The notes below the pieces were generated by a model. That model did no database searches. It had not been told where the DNA came from and saw only the letters and a list, made by a program, of their open reading frames with translations. A program made the translations under genes and the position numbers. Below are positions 53,512 to 61,420 of a DNA stretch of 64,000 nucleotides, piece by piece (the stretch's first letter is position 1; every line of letters begins with the position of its first letter). Source of the stretch: Saccharothrix sp. (GTDB taxonomy: Bacteria > Actinomycetota > Actinomycetes > Mycobacteriales > Pseudonocardiaceae); assembly GCF_031180885.1 (NCBI RefSeq), contig NZ_JAPSLK010000001.1, forward strand, positions 275,104 to 339,103, read 5' to 3'.

Positions 53512-54219
53512 GTGACGTCCAGCCAGCGCCCGCCGCACCACCGTTCCGTCGTCAGCTACGTGCAGCGCGGGGAGCGGATGACCGTCGGGCAGCAGCGCGC
53601 GTGGGACCGCCACTGGGAGCGCTTGGGCCGCGAGGTCAAGGCGCTCCCGGCCGGTCCCGTCGACTTCGCCGCGTGGTTCGAGCGCGACGCCCCCGTGCTG
53701 CTGGAGATCGGCTCGGGCATGGGCGAGACGACCGCTCAGCTGGTCGCGGCCGCGCCGGACGTGAACTACGTCGCCGTCGAGGTCTACAAGCCGGGCCTGG
53801 CGCAGCTGCTGATGCGCGCCGAGGCGCTGGGCGCCACGAACCTGCGGGTGCTGCGCGGCGACGCCGTGGACCTGCTGACCGAGCACGTCGAGCCGGACTC
53901 GTTGAGCGGCGTGCGGATCTTCTTCCCCGACCCGTGGCCCAAGAAGAAGCACCACAAGCGGCGGTTGGTGCAGCCGGAGTTCGTGCACCTGGTGGCCACG
54001 CGGCTCAAGCCGGGCGGCACGCTGCACCTGGCGACGGACTGGGAGCACTACGCCGAGCAGATGCTCGAGGTGTGCTCCGCCGAGCCGCTGCTGCGCAACC
54101 GGTACGACGGGTGGGCGCCGCGGCCGGAGTGGCGACCGGTGACGAAGTTCGAGCAGCGGGCGGTCGAGGAGGACCGGGTCAGCCACGACCTGATGTTCGA
54201 CCGGATTGAGACCACCTGA
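53512..54219 (+). CDS. trmB: tRNA (guanine-N7-)-methyltransferase
   Basis: A 235-residue TrmB, which methylates G46 in the variable loop of tRNA using S-adenosylmethionine. The SAM-binding motif is LLEIGSGMGETTAQL near residue 64, followed by YVAVEVYKPGLAQLL. The catalytic/tRNA-binding signature FFPDPWPKKKHHKRRLVQP lies near residue 143, and LHLATDWEHYAEQML completes the domain. An N-terminal extension (about 25 residues, RSVVSYVQRGERMT) is usual in actinobacteria. GTG at 53512 is used. It follows a hypothetical gene on the same strand. Confidence 0.95.
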   Translation: MTSSQRPPHHRSVVSYVQRGERMTVGQQRAWDRHWERLGREVKALPAGPVDFAAWFERDAPVLLEIGSGMGETTAQLVAAAPDVNYVAVEVYKPGLAQLLMRAEALGATNLRVLRGDAVDLLTEHVEPDSLSGVRIFFPDPWPKKKHHKRRLVQPEFVHLVATRLKPGGTLHLATDWEHYAEQMLEVCSAEPLLRNRYDGWAPRPEWRPVTKFEQRAVEEDRVSHDLMFDRIETT

Positions 54220-54364
54220 CCGTGTCATAAAGTCACGTCATCGAGTGGTCGATACGGCGACGGTCGGTCGTTTCGTCACTCCATCGAGTGGGCTTTGTTG
54301 ATCACCCGATGTGCCCCGTCTGGCAGTGACGGGTGACGCCGTTCCGCAACTACGGTTGCCGCCC
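54220..54364. promoter_or_regulatory. region upstream of the NOS-like gene with a repeated decamer
   Basis: CATCGAGTGG occurs at 54239-54248 and 54282-54291, same orientation, 43 bases apart (about four helical turns). The second copy is part of CACTC-CATC-GAGTG, a small palindrome. These may be binding sites in the promoter of the following gene. Confidence 0.4.
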
Positions 54365-55486
54365 GTGACCGTCGTAGACAACGAACCGATAACGCTCGAC
54401 ATCGACGCGGCGGAGGGCTTCCTCCGCATGTTCCACATCGCCCACCCCGAGGCCGGCCCCGTCGGCCCCCGCCTGTCGGAGGTCCGCGACGAGATCGCGG
54501 AGACCGGCACCTACCGGCACACCACCGCCGAGCTGGCCTACGGCGCCCGCATCGCCCTGCGCGACAGCGGCTGGTGCACCAGCGGCGTCCCGTGGCGCCG
54601 GCTCAAGGTCCGCGACCTGCGCGGCTACCGCAACGCCGCCGCCGTGGCCGGCGAGTGCGTGGAGCACCTGCGGCTGGCCACCAACGACGGCGAGGTCCGC
54701 CCGCTGGTCACCGTGTTCGCCCCGGACACCCCCACCGCGCCCGGCCCGTGCATCTGGAACGAGCAGCTCGTCCGGTACGCGGGCTACGCCGACGGCACCG
54801 GCGACCGGCGCTACGCCGCGTTCACCGACGTCGTCCAGGGCATGGGCTGGCGGCCACCGGAGAAACCGGGCCGCTTCGACGTGCTGCCGCTGGTCGTGGA
54901 GACCGCGCACGAGGGGCCCAAGCTGTTCACCATCCCGCCGGACGTGGTGCACGAGGTGTGCCTGGAGCACCCCGAACTGCCCTGGTTCGGCTCGCTGGGC
55001 CTGCGCTGGCACGCCGTGCCGCTGATCACCAACATGAAGCTGTGCATCGGCGGCGTCACCTATCCCGCCGCCCCGTTCAACACCTGGTTCGTCGGCTCCG
55101 AGGTGGGCACCCGCAGCCTCGCCGACGAGGGCGGCTACGGCGCCGCGCGGCCCGTCGCCGAGGCGCTGGGCCTGGACACCTCCGCCGAGCGCACCCTGTG
55201 GCGCGACCGCGCCGTCGTCGAGCTCAACCGGGCCGTCCTGCACTCCTTCGACCTCGCCGAGGTCACCATCACCGACCACCACGCCGAGTCGCTGCACCGG
55301 CTGTCCTGGCTGCGCTCCCGGCAGCGGGCGTCGGCCAACCGCCCCGCGTTCCGCCTCGAACCCGCCGCCGCCCGGCGGGCCCGCACCGGCGGCCCCGCGC
55401 GCTTTTCCGGCGCGGCGGTGGAAACCACCCAACCGCATTCCCCGAGCCGCCTCGCCGAACTGCTGCGCAGGCGTGCCGAGGGCTAG
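54365..55486 (+). CDS. nitric oxide synthase oxygenase homologue, divergent
   Basis: A 373-residue protein homologous to bacterial nitric oxide synthase oxygenase, a heme protein converting arginine to citrulline and NO. Conserved blocks include EIAETGTYRHTTAELAYGAR, HLRLATNDGEVRP, IWNEQLVRYAGYA, FDVLPLVVETAHEGP, HEVCLEHPELPWFGSLGLRW and PAAPFNTWFVGSEVGTR, where Glu246 should hold the substrate guanidinium. The heme region is altered: the usual WRNSNRCIGR reads LRDSGWCTSG. Cys71 can still be the ligand, but the proximal Trp six residues before it is Leu65. A 50-residue Arg/Ala-rich tail is extra. There is no reductase domain, as in other bacterial forms. GTG at 54365 gives the family-like start. 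Confidence 0.85.
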   Translation: MTVVDNEPITLDIDAAEGFLRMFHIAHPEAGPVGPRLSEVRDEIAETGTYRHTTAELAYGARIALRDSGWCTSGVPWRRLKVRDLRGYRNAAAVAGECVEHLRLATNDGEVRPLVTVFAPDTPTAPGPCIWNEQLVRYAGYADGTGDRRYAAFTDVVQGMGWRPPEKPGRFDVLPLVVETAHEGPKLFTIPPDVVHEVCLEHPELPWFGSLGLRWHAVPLITNMKLCIGGVTYPAAPFNTWFVGSEVGTRSLADEGGYGAARPVAEALGLDTSAERTLWRDRAVVELNRAVLHSFDLAEVTITDHHAESLHRLSWLRSRQRASANRPAFRLEPAAARRARTGGPARFSGAAVETTQPHSPSRLAELLRRRAEG

Positions 55487-55492
55487 CCCGGC

Positions 55493-55591
55493 TCACCGCT
55501 GGGAATCGACCAGCACCCCGGCGATCGCCATCAGGACCAGCACCAACAGCCCCAACACCGCACCGGCCCACGTCGCCACGACCGTGAACAT
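55493..55591 (-). CDS. small single-helix membrane protein (32 aa)
   Basis: A 32-residue frame reading MFTVVATWAGAV then a hydrophobic stretch GLLVLVLMAIAGVLVDSQR, a single membrane helix. GGAGGAAC lies four to five bases upstream of the ATG, a good ribosome binding site. An in-frame ATG at 55675 would add 28 charged residues without support. The short length makes it uncertain. It is convergent with the NOS-like gene, six bases away, and divergent from a kinase gene. Confidence 0.5.
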   Translation of the reverse strand: MFTVVATWAGAVLGLLVLVLMAIAGVLVDSQR

Positions 55592-55760
55592 CCCGTTCCT
55601 CCGTTCCCCGACCCGCCCTTCCAGAGTCACCCCCGGAATCGTCATCCGACATCGGCCACCGGGGTATTTCGCCACGCGTTCGGGTCAGTCCCGCGGATGA
55701 CGCGCCACCCCGACCGGGGGAGGACGCGGGATCAGCCGCGAGGACATACGGTGACGTCCC

Positions 55761-56933
55761 GTGGACAGCACTCACCTCGGCTGGCGCACCCTGGCCAAGC
55801 GCCAGTGGCCGCTGGCGTGCGCGCTGCTCTTCTTCGCGGGCAGCGAGACCCTCAGCGAGGCGACGTCCTGGTGGCAGCTGCCCGGCACGGCCGTGGTGTG
55901 CGCGCTGGCCGTGCTGTCCCCGCGCCGGCCGTTCGACGCGGCCCTGGCCGCGGCCACCGCGCTGGTGGCGTCGTCGGTGGTGCTGGACGTGGTGGACCAG
56001 ACCGCCGGGCCGGCCGTGCTGGTGTCCGGCGTGACGCTGTCCGAGGGCGCGGCGACGATGGCGCTGACCGCGATCCTGGTGCGCCAGGCGTCGCTACCGC
56101 GCGTGCTCGTCGGCGTCGTGGCGCTCGTCCTCGCGGTGGGGTTCACCCAGCCACTCCGGCCGTCGTACTGGGAGCGGTACTACGCCGACGTCGACTACTC
56201 CGGTCCGACGTTCTGGCAGCAGGTCCTGGCGGGCGCGGTCCTGCTGGTGCTCTCGGTCGGCACCGGTCTGTACTTCCGGGCCCGCGACCGGGAGCGCGCC
56301 ACGACCCTGCGGGCCGAGGTGGCCGCCGCCCAGCACGCGGAGCGGATGGCGCTGGCCCGCGAGCTGCACGACGTGGTGGCGCACTACGTGACCGGGATCG
56401 TGGTCCACGCCCAGGCCGCGCAGGCGGTGCCCGCGGCGGCGCAGGAGGTGCTGCCGATCATCGCGCAGAGCGGCAACGAGGCGCTGACCGCGATGCGGCG
56501 CCTGGTCGGCACCCTGCGCGGGGCGGAGACGGATGCGGCGCCGGCCGCGACCAGCGACCTAGCCGACGACGTGCGGCAGGTGGTGGCGCAGTCCGGGCAG
56601 CCGGTGCGGTTGTCGCTGGAGCTGCCGTCGGAGGTGCCGCCGTCGCTGGGGCGTTCCGTGCTGCGGCTGGTGCAGGAGTCGCTGACCAACACGCGCAAGC
56701 ACGCCGAGGACGTGACCCGGGTGGACGTGTCGGTGGCCGTGCAGGGCGGGGCCGTGCACGTGGTGGTCGCGGACGACGGGCGCGCGTTCAAGGCGGCGCC
56801 GGTGGGCGGGTCCGGCGGGTTCGGGCTGGTGGGGATGCGGGAGCGGGTCGAACTGCTGGGCGGCACGTTCTCGGCGGGGCAACGGCCGACCGGCGGCTGG
56901 GAGGTCCGCGCGGCACTGCCCATCGCCGAGTGA
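55761..56933 (+). CDS. NarL-type sensor histidine kinase, orphan
   Basis: A 390-residue HisKA_3 kinase. Five or six membrane helices lie in residues 15-175, with a short outer loop (YWERYYADVDYSGPTFWQQ). A linker helix (RERATTLRAEVAAAQHAERM) leads to His203 in ARELHDVVAHYVTGIV. The ATPase domain has ESLTNTRKHA, VVADDGRAFKA and GLVGMRERVELLGG. It starts at GTG 55761. No response regulator follows; the next gene is an amidohydrolase six to twenty-three bases on. It may signal through another system's regulator, for example those at 37293 or 46889. Confidence 0.9.
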   Translation: MDSTHLGWRTLAKRQWPLACALLFFAGSETLSEATSWWQLPGTAVVCALAVLSPRRPFDAALAAATALVASSVVLDVVDQTAGPAVLVSGVTLSEGAATMALTAILVRQASLPRVLVGVVALVLAVGFTQPLRPSYWERYYADVDYSGPTFWQQVLAGAVLLVLSVGTGLYFRARDRERATTLRAEVAAAQHAERMALARELHDVVAHYVTGIVVHAQAAQAVPAAAQEVLPIIAQSGNEALTAMRRLVGTLRGAETDAAPAATSDLADDVRQVVAQSGQPVRLSLELPSEVPPSLGRSVLRLVQESLTNTRKHAEDVTRVDVSVAVQGGAVHVVVADDGRAFKAAPVGGSGGFGLVGMRERVELLGGTFSAGQRPTGGWEVRAALPIAE

Positions 56934-56956
56934 GGTAGGTGCGGCAGGATCGGGGC

Positions 56957-58258
56957 ATGTCGTTGCGCCTGCACGCCCCCGTGGTCCTGCCCTGCGATCC
57001 GTCCTGCACCGTGCTGCGGGACGCGGTGGTCGACGTCGTGGACGGTCGGATCACCCACGTCGGCCCGGCCGCCGACGCGCCCGCGTTCGACGGCGAGGTC
57101 CGCCGGCTGTCCGGCATCCTCATGCCCGGCCTGGTCAACACGCACGCGCACAGCCCGATGGTGGTCCTGCGCGGCCTTGGCGGCGACCTGCCGCTTCTGC
57201 GGTGGCTGCGCGAGGCCATGTGGCCCGCCGAGGCGAAGATGTCCCCGGACGACATCGGCGCGGGCATGCTGCTGGGCGCGGTGGAGATGCTGCGCAACGG
57301 CGTCACCACCAGCTCCGAGATGTACTTCCACGGCCCCCAGCTGACCCAGGCCGTGCTCGACGCCGGGTCGCGGGTGGTGTTCGGCGCGGCGATCATGGAC
57401 CTGCCCGGCCTGCCGTGGCGGCCGATGACCGACGAGATCACCCGGTGGATCGACGCCGACGGGCTGCGGTTCGGGCCGCACGAGCGGATCGAGCTGTCCT
57501 ACGGGCCGCACTCGGCGTACCTGATCGCGCCCGAGGCGCTGGGCGAGATCGCGGGCCTCGCGCGGGACCGGGGCGCGCTGCTGCAGATCCACGTGGCCGA
57601 GTCGCCGGAGGAGGACGTCGACCAGCGGGCCGCGTTCGGGTCGGTGCCGAAGCTGCTGGAGCAGGCCGGGGTGCTGGGCGGGCGGGTGCTGTCGGCGCAC
57701 TCGGTGCACCTGTCGCCCGAGGACGTGGAGATCTACGCGCGGCACGGCGTGGGTGTCGCGCACTGCCCGGGGTCCAACACCAAGCTGGCGTCCGGGATCG
57801 CGCCGATCCGGTCGTACCTGGACGCGGGCGTGTCGGTCGGGCTGGGCACGGACGGTCCCGCGTCCAACGACGACCTGGACCTGTTCGAGGAGGCGCGGCT
57901 GGCGGCCCTGCTGGCCCGCGTGACCACGCTCGACGCCACCGCCATGCGGGCCGCCGACGCCCTGCTGCTGGCCACCCGCGGCGGCGCGGCGGCGCTGGGG
58001 CGGGACGACATCGGCGCGCTGGAGGCGGGGCGCTGGGGTGACTTCGTGCACGTGGACGTGGACGACCCGGCGTTCGCGACCGGCTTGGACGCGCCGGACG
58101 AGCAGGTGCTGGCGAACCTGGTGTGGGCGTCGGGCACGCGGCGGGTCAAGGACGTGTGGGTGGCGGGCGAGCAGGTCGTGGCCGACGGCGAGACGACCCG
58201 CGTGGACCGCCGTGCGGCCCAGGCGGGCGTCGCGGCCGTCTCGAAGCGCCTCCGCTAG
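56957..58258 (+). CDS. amidohydrolase, adenosine-derivative deaminase type
   Basis: A 433-residue metal-dependent amidohydrolase of the TrzA/MtaD group, which deaminate S-adenosylhomocysteine, methylthioadenosine, 5'-deoxyadenosine or related compounds. Metal ligands are His63 and His65 in NTHAHSP, His in LQIHVAES, His in LSAHSVHLS and Asp in GLGTDGPASND; Glu in HVAESPEED is the probable proton shuttle. The C-terminal small beta domain ends VWVAGEQVVADGETTRVD. ATG at 56957 is preferred with GGATCGGGG upstream. It follows the orphan kinase on the same strand and may share its transcript. Substrate is not resolved. Confidence 0.88.
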   Translation: MSLRLHAPVVLPCDPSCTVLRDAVVDVVDGRITHVGPAADAPAFDGEVRRLSGILMPGLVNTHAHSPMVVLRGLGGDLPLLRWLREAMWPAEAKMSPDDIGAGMLLGAVEMLRNGVTTSSEMYFHGPQLTQAVLDAGSRVVFGAAIMDLPGLPWRPMTDEITRWIDADGLRFGPHERIELSYGPHSAYLIAPEALGEIAGLARDRGALLQIHVAESPEEDVDQRAAFGSVPKLLEQAGVLGGRVLSAHSVHLSPEDVEIYARHGVGVAHCPGSNTKLASGIAPIRSYLDAGVSVGLGTDGPASNDDLDLFEEARLAALLARVTTLDATAMRAADALLLATRGGAAALGRDDIGALEAGRWGDFVHVDVDDPAFATGLDAPDEQVLANLVWASGTRRVKDVWVAGEQVVADGETTRVDRRAAQAGVAAVSKRLR

Positions 58259-58292
58259 CTCGGGGTTCTGTTGGCGCGGTAAAGGCGCGGTG

Positions 58293-58964
58293 CTAGCGCG
58301 GTCGGGGGCGGATGACGATCTCTGTGACGTGGGCGTCGTCCGCCGCCGTGACCGCGGTGTGCACGGCCTCGGCGACCGATTCCGGGCGCAGGTAGAGGTT
58401 CGGCTGGTAGTCGCCGGCTTCCTGGTCGCGGACGCCGCGCTGCATGTCGGTGTCGGTGCGGCCGGGGTAGACGGTGGTGACCCGCAGGTCGGTCTCCTCG
58501 GCGCGGAGCACGTCGGCGTAGGCGCGCAGGGCGAACTTGCTGGCCGCGTAGACGCCCCAGTTGGCGTTGGCCTGCCGGCCCGCGCCGGAGTTGATCAGCA
58601 CGACGTGCCCGCGGGCGGCGCGCAGCAGCGGGAGGGCGAGCCGGGTCAGCTCCGCGACCGCGACGACGTTGAGGTCGAGGGTGCGGCGCCAGGTGTCGGT
58701 CGTCGCCTCGGCCAGCGGCCCGAGTTCGGCGATGCCCGCGCTGTGGACCAGGACGTCGAGCCGGTCCAGCTCGGCGACGGCTTCGGCGAGTTCGTCGTGG
58801 TCGGTCAGCTCGACGAACCACGGCGTGCCGACCCCGGCGTCGGCCAACGCCTGCTCGTCCCGGCCGCCGAGCAGCAGGTCGTGGGTGTCGGCGAGCCGGC
58901 GTGCGACGGCCAGCCCGATGCCTCGGGACGCGCCGGTGATCAGGGCAACGGGTCGATCGGTCAT
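58293..58964 (-). CDS. short-chain dehydrogenase/reductase (223 aa)
   Basis: A 223-residue classical SDR. The cofactor motif is TGASRGIGLAV near residue 10, GGRD after the second strand suggests NADP(H), HSAGIAE is the fourth-strand motif (His for Asn), and catalysis uses Ser in LINSGAGRQ with Tyr and Lys in YAASKFALRA. PGRTDTDMQ is the usual PG motif. The ATG overlaps the TGA of a short upstream frame by four bases. Substrate is unknown. Confidence 0.9.
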   Translation of the reverse strand: MTDRPVALITGASRGIGLAVARRLADTHDLLLGGRDEQALADAGVGTPWFVELTDHDELAEAVAELDRLDVLVHSAGIAELGPLAEATTDTWRRTLDLNVVAVAELTRLALPLLRAARGHVVLINSGAGRQANANWGVYAASKFALRAYADVLRAEETDLRVTTVYPGRTDTDMQRGVRDQEAGDYQPNLYLRPESVAEAVHTAVTAADDAHVTEIVIRPRPR

Positions 58965-59077
58965 GCCCCAGACCCTAGGTCGTGCCCGACCCGGACGTTG
59001 GGTTCGAGGTCGCGGGCGCGCAGCCAGTGGTCTTCGGAGAGGCCGTCCGGGCGGCGGCGGGCGAGGAAGTCGTCCAT
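58961..59077 (-). CDS. short hypothetical protein or gene remnant before the SDR
   Basis: A short frame reading MDDFLARRRPDGLSEDHWL followed by RARDLEPNVRVGHDLGSGA (38 residues). Its TGA overlaps the SDR ATG. The frame remains open upstream to 59203, with plausible sequence (GKLVIPVRPTTKALHPHLS), but the first part of that reading is the terminator hairpin of the preceding phoX-type gene, so a full-length gene cannot begin there. No ribosome binding site is seen. It looks like the tail of a truncated gene. Confidence 0.35.
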   Translation of the reverse strand: MDDFLARRRPDGLSEDHWLRARDLEPNVRVGHDLGSGA

Positions 59078-59165
59078 CGACAGGTGCGGGTGCAGGGCTT
59101 TGGTGGTCGGGCGGACCGGGATGACCAGCTTGCCGGTTTGTCGAGCGGAGTGAGGGTGGTGGGGT

Positions 59166-59200
59166 AAGCGGGCCCGGGTGAGTTGCGCCCGGGCCCGCTT
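59166..59200 (-). terminator. terminator after the first PhoX gene
   Basis: AAGCGGGCCCGGG (59166-59178) and CCCGGGCCCGCTT (59188-59200) form a perfect 13-base stem with a nine-base loop, starting four bases after the PhoX stop on the minus strand. Confidence 0.85.
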
Positions 59201-59204
59201 CACC

Positions 59205-61283
59205 TCAGCCGCAGATGCGGCCCTTGTCCTTCTTCCACGTCACCACGACCGACGGGCGCGGCTGGGTCGTGCCGCCGTCCGGCCAGTGCGACGCCGGGTT
59301 GTTCGCCGACGCGCCGTCGATCTCGCCCGGGTGCTGCACCGACACCAGGACGAAGTCGTCCTGCACGACCGGGCCGCAGGTCTCCGCGCCCTTCGGCACG
59401 GTCAGGAACTGCTTCACGCGGCCCCGGTACCGGCCCTCGACCGGCACCGCGAACAGGCCGTCGTTGGACTTCAGGGCGTTGCCGTCGGTGGAGATCCACA
59501 GGTTGCCCTGCGAGTCGAACGCGACGTTGTCCGGGCACGAGATCGGCGACACCTGGGTCTTGTCGTACCCGCCGAAGTACGTGTCCGCCGAGTTCGGGTC
59601 GCCGCACACCAGCAGCAGCTTCCACGAGAACGTGGTCGCCGTGTTGTCGCCGCGGCGCTCCTCCAGCTCCAGGACGTGGCCGTGGCGGTTGTTCAGGCGC
59701 GGGTTGGGCTCGGTGGCGCCTTCCTTGCCCGCCTTGCCGCGGTCGGAGTTGTTGGTGAGCGCGGCGTAGACGCGGCGGTTGCGGGGGTTGGGCTCGACGT
59801 CCTCGGGGCGGTCCATCTTGGTGGCGCCGACCTTGTCCGCGGCCTGGCGGGTGAAGATGTAGACCTCTTCGGCGGTGAAGCCCTCGACGAAGGACTTGTC
59901 GCCCGACGCCAGCGGGATCCACACGCCCGAGCCGTCGAACTCGCCGTCGGCCGGGAGCTTGCCGGTGCCGTCGATCTCGGCGGCCGGGCTGTCGCCGGTG
60001 AACTTCGCGACGTACAGGGTGCCCTTGTCGAGCAGCTTTTTGTTGTGCTCGCGGGCGTGGCGGCTGTTGCCCGGCTTGTACCGCTCGTCGGAGACGAACT
60101 TGTACATGTAGTCGAACCGCTCGTCGTCACCCATGTACGCGACCACGCGGCCGTCGCGGGCCACGATGACGTTCGCGCCCTCGTGCTTGAAGCGGCCCAG
60201 CGCGGTGTGCTTGACCGGGGTGGAGTTCGGGTCGAGCGGGTCGATCTCGACGACCCAGCCGAACCGGTTGGGCTCGTTGGGCTCCCGCGCCACGTCGAAC
60301 CGCTTGTCGAACCGCTCCCACTTGCGGGTGCTCGCGGCGCCGGACAGGCCGTAGCGGGCCAGGCGCGCCTTCTGGACCGGGTCGGTGACGGAGCCCGCGT
60401 TGGCGAAGTACTGGTTGAAGTTCTCCTCGCCGGACAGGATCGTGCCCCACGGCGTCACGCCGCCCGCGCAGTTGTTCAGCGTGCCGAAGACCTTGGTGCC
60501 GGTCGGGTCGGCGGAGGTCTTGAGGTACTGCGAACCGGCGGCCGGGCCGGTCAGCTCGAACTCCGACTTCACCGTGATGCGGCGGTTGAAGTGCTTGTCC
60601 ACCTTGGGCAGCAGCTTGCCGCTGCGGTGGTCGCGCTCGACCACGACGACCGACAGGCCGTGCGCGGCCCACGCGATCTCGGTCTGCTCCTTGGTCGGGT
60701 TGTTCGAGTCCCAGTTCTTGAACAGGAACTCCTCGGAGGTGTACTCGTGGTTGGACACCATGAGCCAGCGGTTCCAGTGGTTCAGCGGGACCAGGCCGCA
60801 GAAGTCGTTGTTGAACCCGAACTGCTTGGCCTGCGCGGCGGCGGTCTGGTTGTCGAAGTCGAACTCGGGCGCGCCCGGCAGCACCGGGTCGCCCCAGCGG
60901 ATCACGACCGCCGACTCGTAGCCCTCGGGCGTGACGATCCGGTCCTCGGTGTTCGGCGCGACCGGCTCGAAGTTCAGCCCGTCCCGGCCCCACCGGCGGC
61001 CCTGGGCCTCGACGTCGGCCTCGGGCTCGGCGGCGGCCGTGCCCGCGCCGGCCAGCCCGACGCCCGCGCCCGCGACGGCGAGCACCGCGCCGGCCTTGAG
61101 CAGGCCGCGCCGGCGCACGACCTCGCCGACCACGTCGCCGAAGTAGGCGTTGTCGGACGTGTTGGGTGCCTCGTGCGCGCAGGCGTCGCCGCAGCGGTAC
61201 TTGCAGGTGATCGCCGACCGCCCGAGGGGGTGGTTGGGCAGCAGGGGCAGCAGGCGCCGGCCCCGATCGGTGGACGAGGACAC
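59205..61283 (-). CDS. phoX: PhoX family alkaline phosphatase (692 aa)
   Basis: A 692-residue PhoX-type phosphatase, a calcium- and iron-dependent enzyme that releases phosphate from phosphoesters outside the cell. A twin-arginine signal is present but set unusually deep, near residue 60 (RRRGLLKAGAVLAVAGAG), after a conserved segment with two cysteines (CKYRCGDAC). Family motifs: PEGYESAVVIRWGDP, FNNDFCGLVPL, SNHEYTSEE, LNNCAGGVTPWGTILSGEEN, ALGRFKHEGANV, RPEDVEPNP and CPDNVAFDSQGNLWISTDG, which hold the metal ligands and active site. GTG at 61283 has GGAGG six bases upstream. A PHO-box-like repeat lies about 75 bases upstream. A close paralogue follows upstream on the same strand. Confidence 0.92.
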   Translation of the reverse strand: MSSSTDRGRRLLPLLPNHPLGRSAITCKYRCGDACAHEAPNTSDNAYFGDVVGEVVRRRGLLKAGAVLAVAGAGVGLAGAGTAAAEPEADVEAQGRRWGRDGLNFEPVAPNTEDRIVTPEGYESAVVIRWGDPVLPGAPEFDFDNQTAAAQAKQFGFNNDFCGLVPLNHWNRWLMVSNHEYTSEEFLFKNWDSNNPTKEQTEIAWAAHGLSVVVVERDHRSGKLLPKVDKHFNRRITVKSEFELTGPAAGSQYLKTSADPTGTKVFGTLNNCAGGVTPWGTILSGEENFNQYFANAGSVTDPVQKARLARYGLSGAASTRKWERFDKRFDVAREPNEPNRFGWVVEIDPLDPNSTPVKHTALGRFKHEGANVIVARDGRVVAYMGDDERFDYMYKFVSDERYKPGNSRHAREHNKKLLDKGTLYVAKFTGDSPAAEIDGTGKLPADGEFDGSGVWIPLASGDKSFVEGFTAEEVYIFTRQAADKVGATKMDRPEDVEPNPRNRRVYAALTNNSDRGKAGKEGATEPNPRLNNRHGHVLELEERRGDNTATTFSWKLLLVCGDPNSADTYFGGYDKTQVSPISCPDNVAFDSQGNLWISTDGNALKSNDGLFAVPVEGRYRGRVKQFLTVPKGAETCGPVVQDDFVLVSVQHPGEIDGASANNPASHWPDGGTTQPRPSVVVTWKKDKGRICG

Positions 61284-61354
61284 GCGGACCTCCGAGATCG
61301 CTTCAGGTGGGAACCTGGGCGAACGTAGGTTCACAACCACTCTTCCAGGGGACG

Positions 61355-61376
61355 GGAAGGTGAACGCGAAGCGAAC
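61355..61376 (-). promoter_or_regulatory. PHO box candidate upstream of first phoX gene
   Basis: On the minus strand two 11-base direct units, GTTCGCTTCGC and GTTCACCTTCC, are adjacent, as in actinobacterial PhoP sites (GTTCACC-type repeats of 11 bases). A further single unit, GTTCACAACCA, lies at 61329-61339 on the plus strand. This predicts induction by phosphate starvation. Confidence 0.7.
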
Positions 61377-61420
61377 ACCTCCCGCCCTTGCCGACCGGAA
61401 CCGGCTGGTCACGGGGTGTG

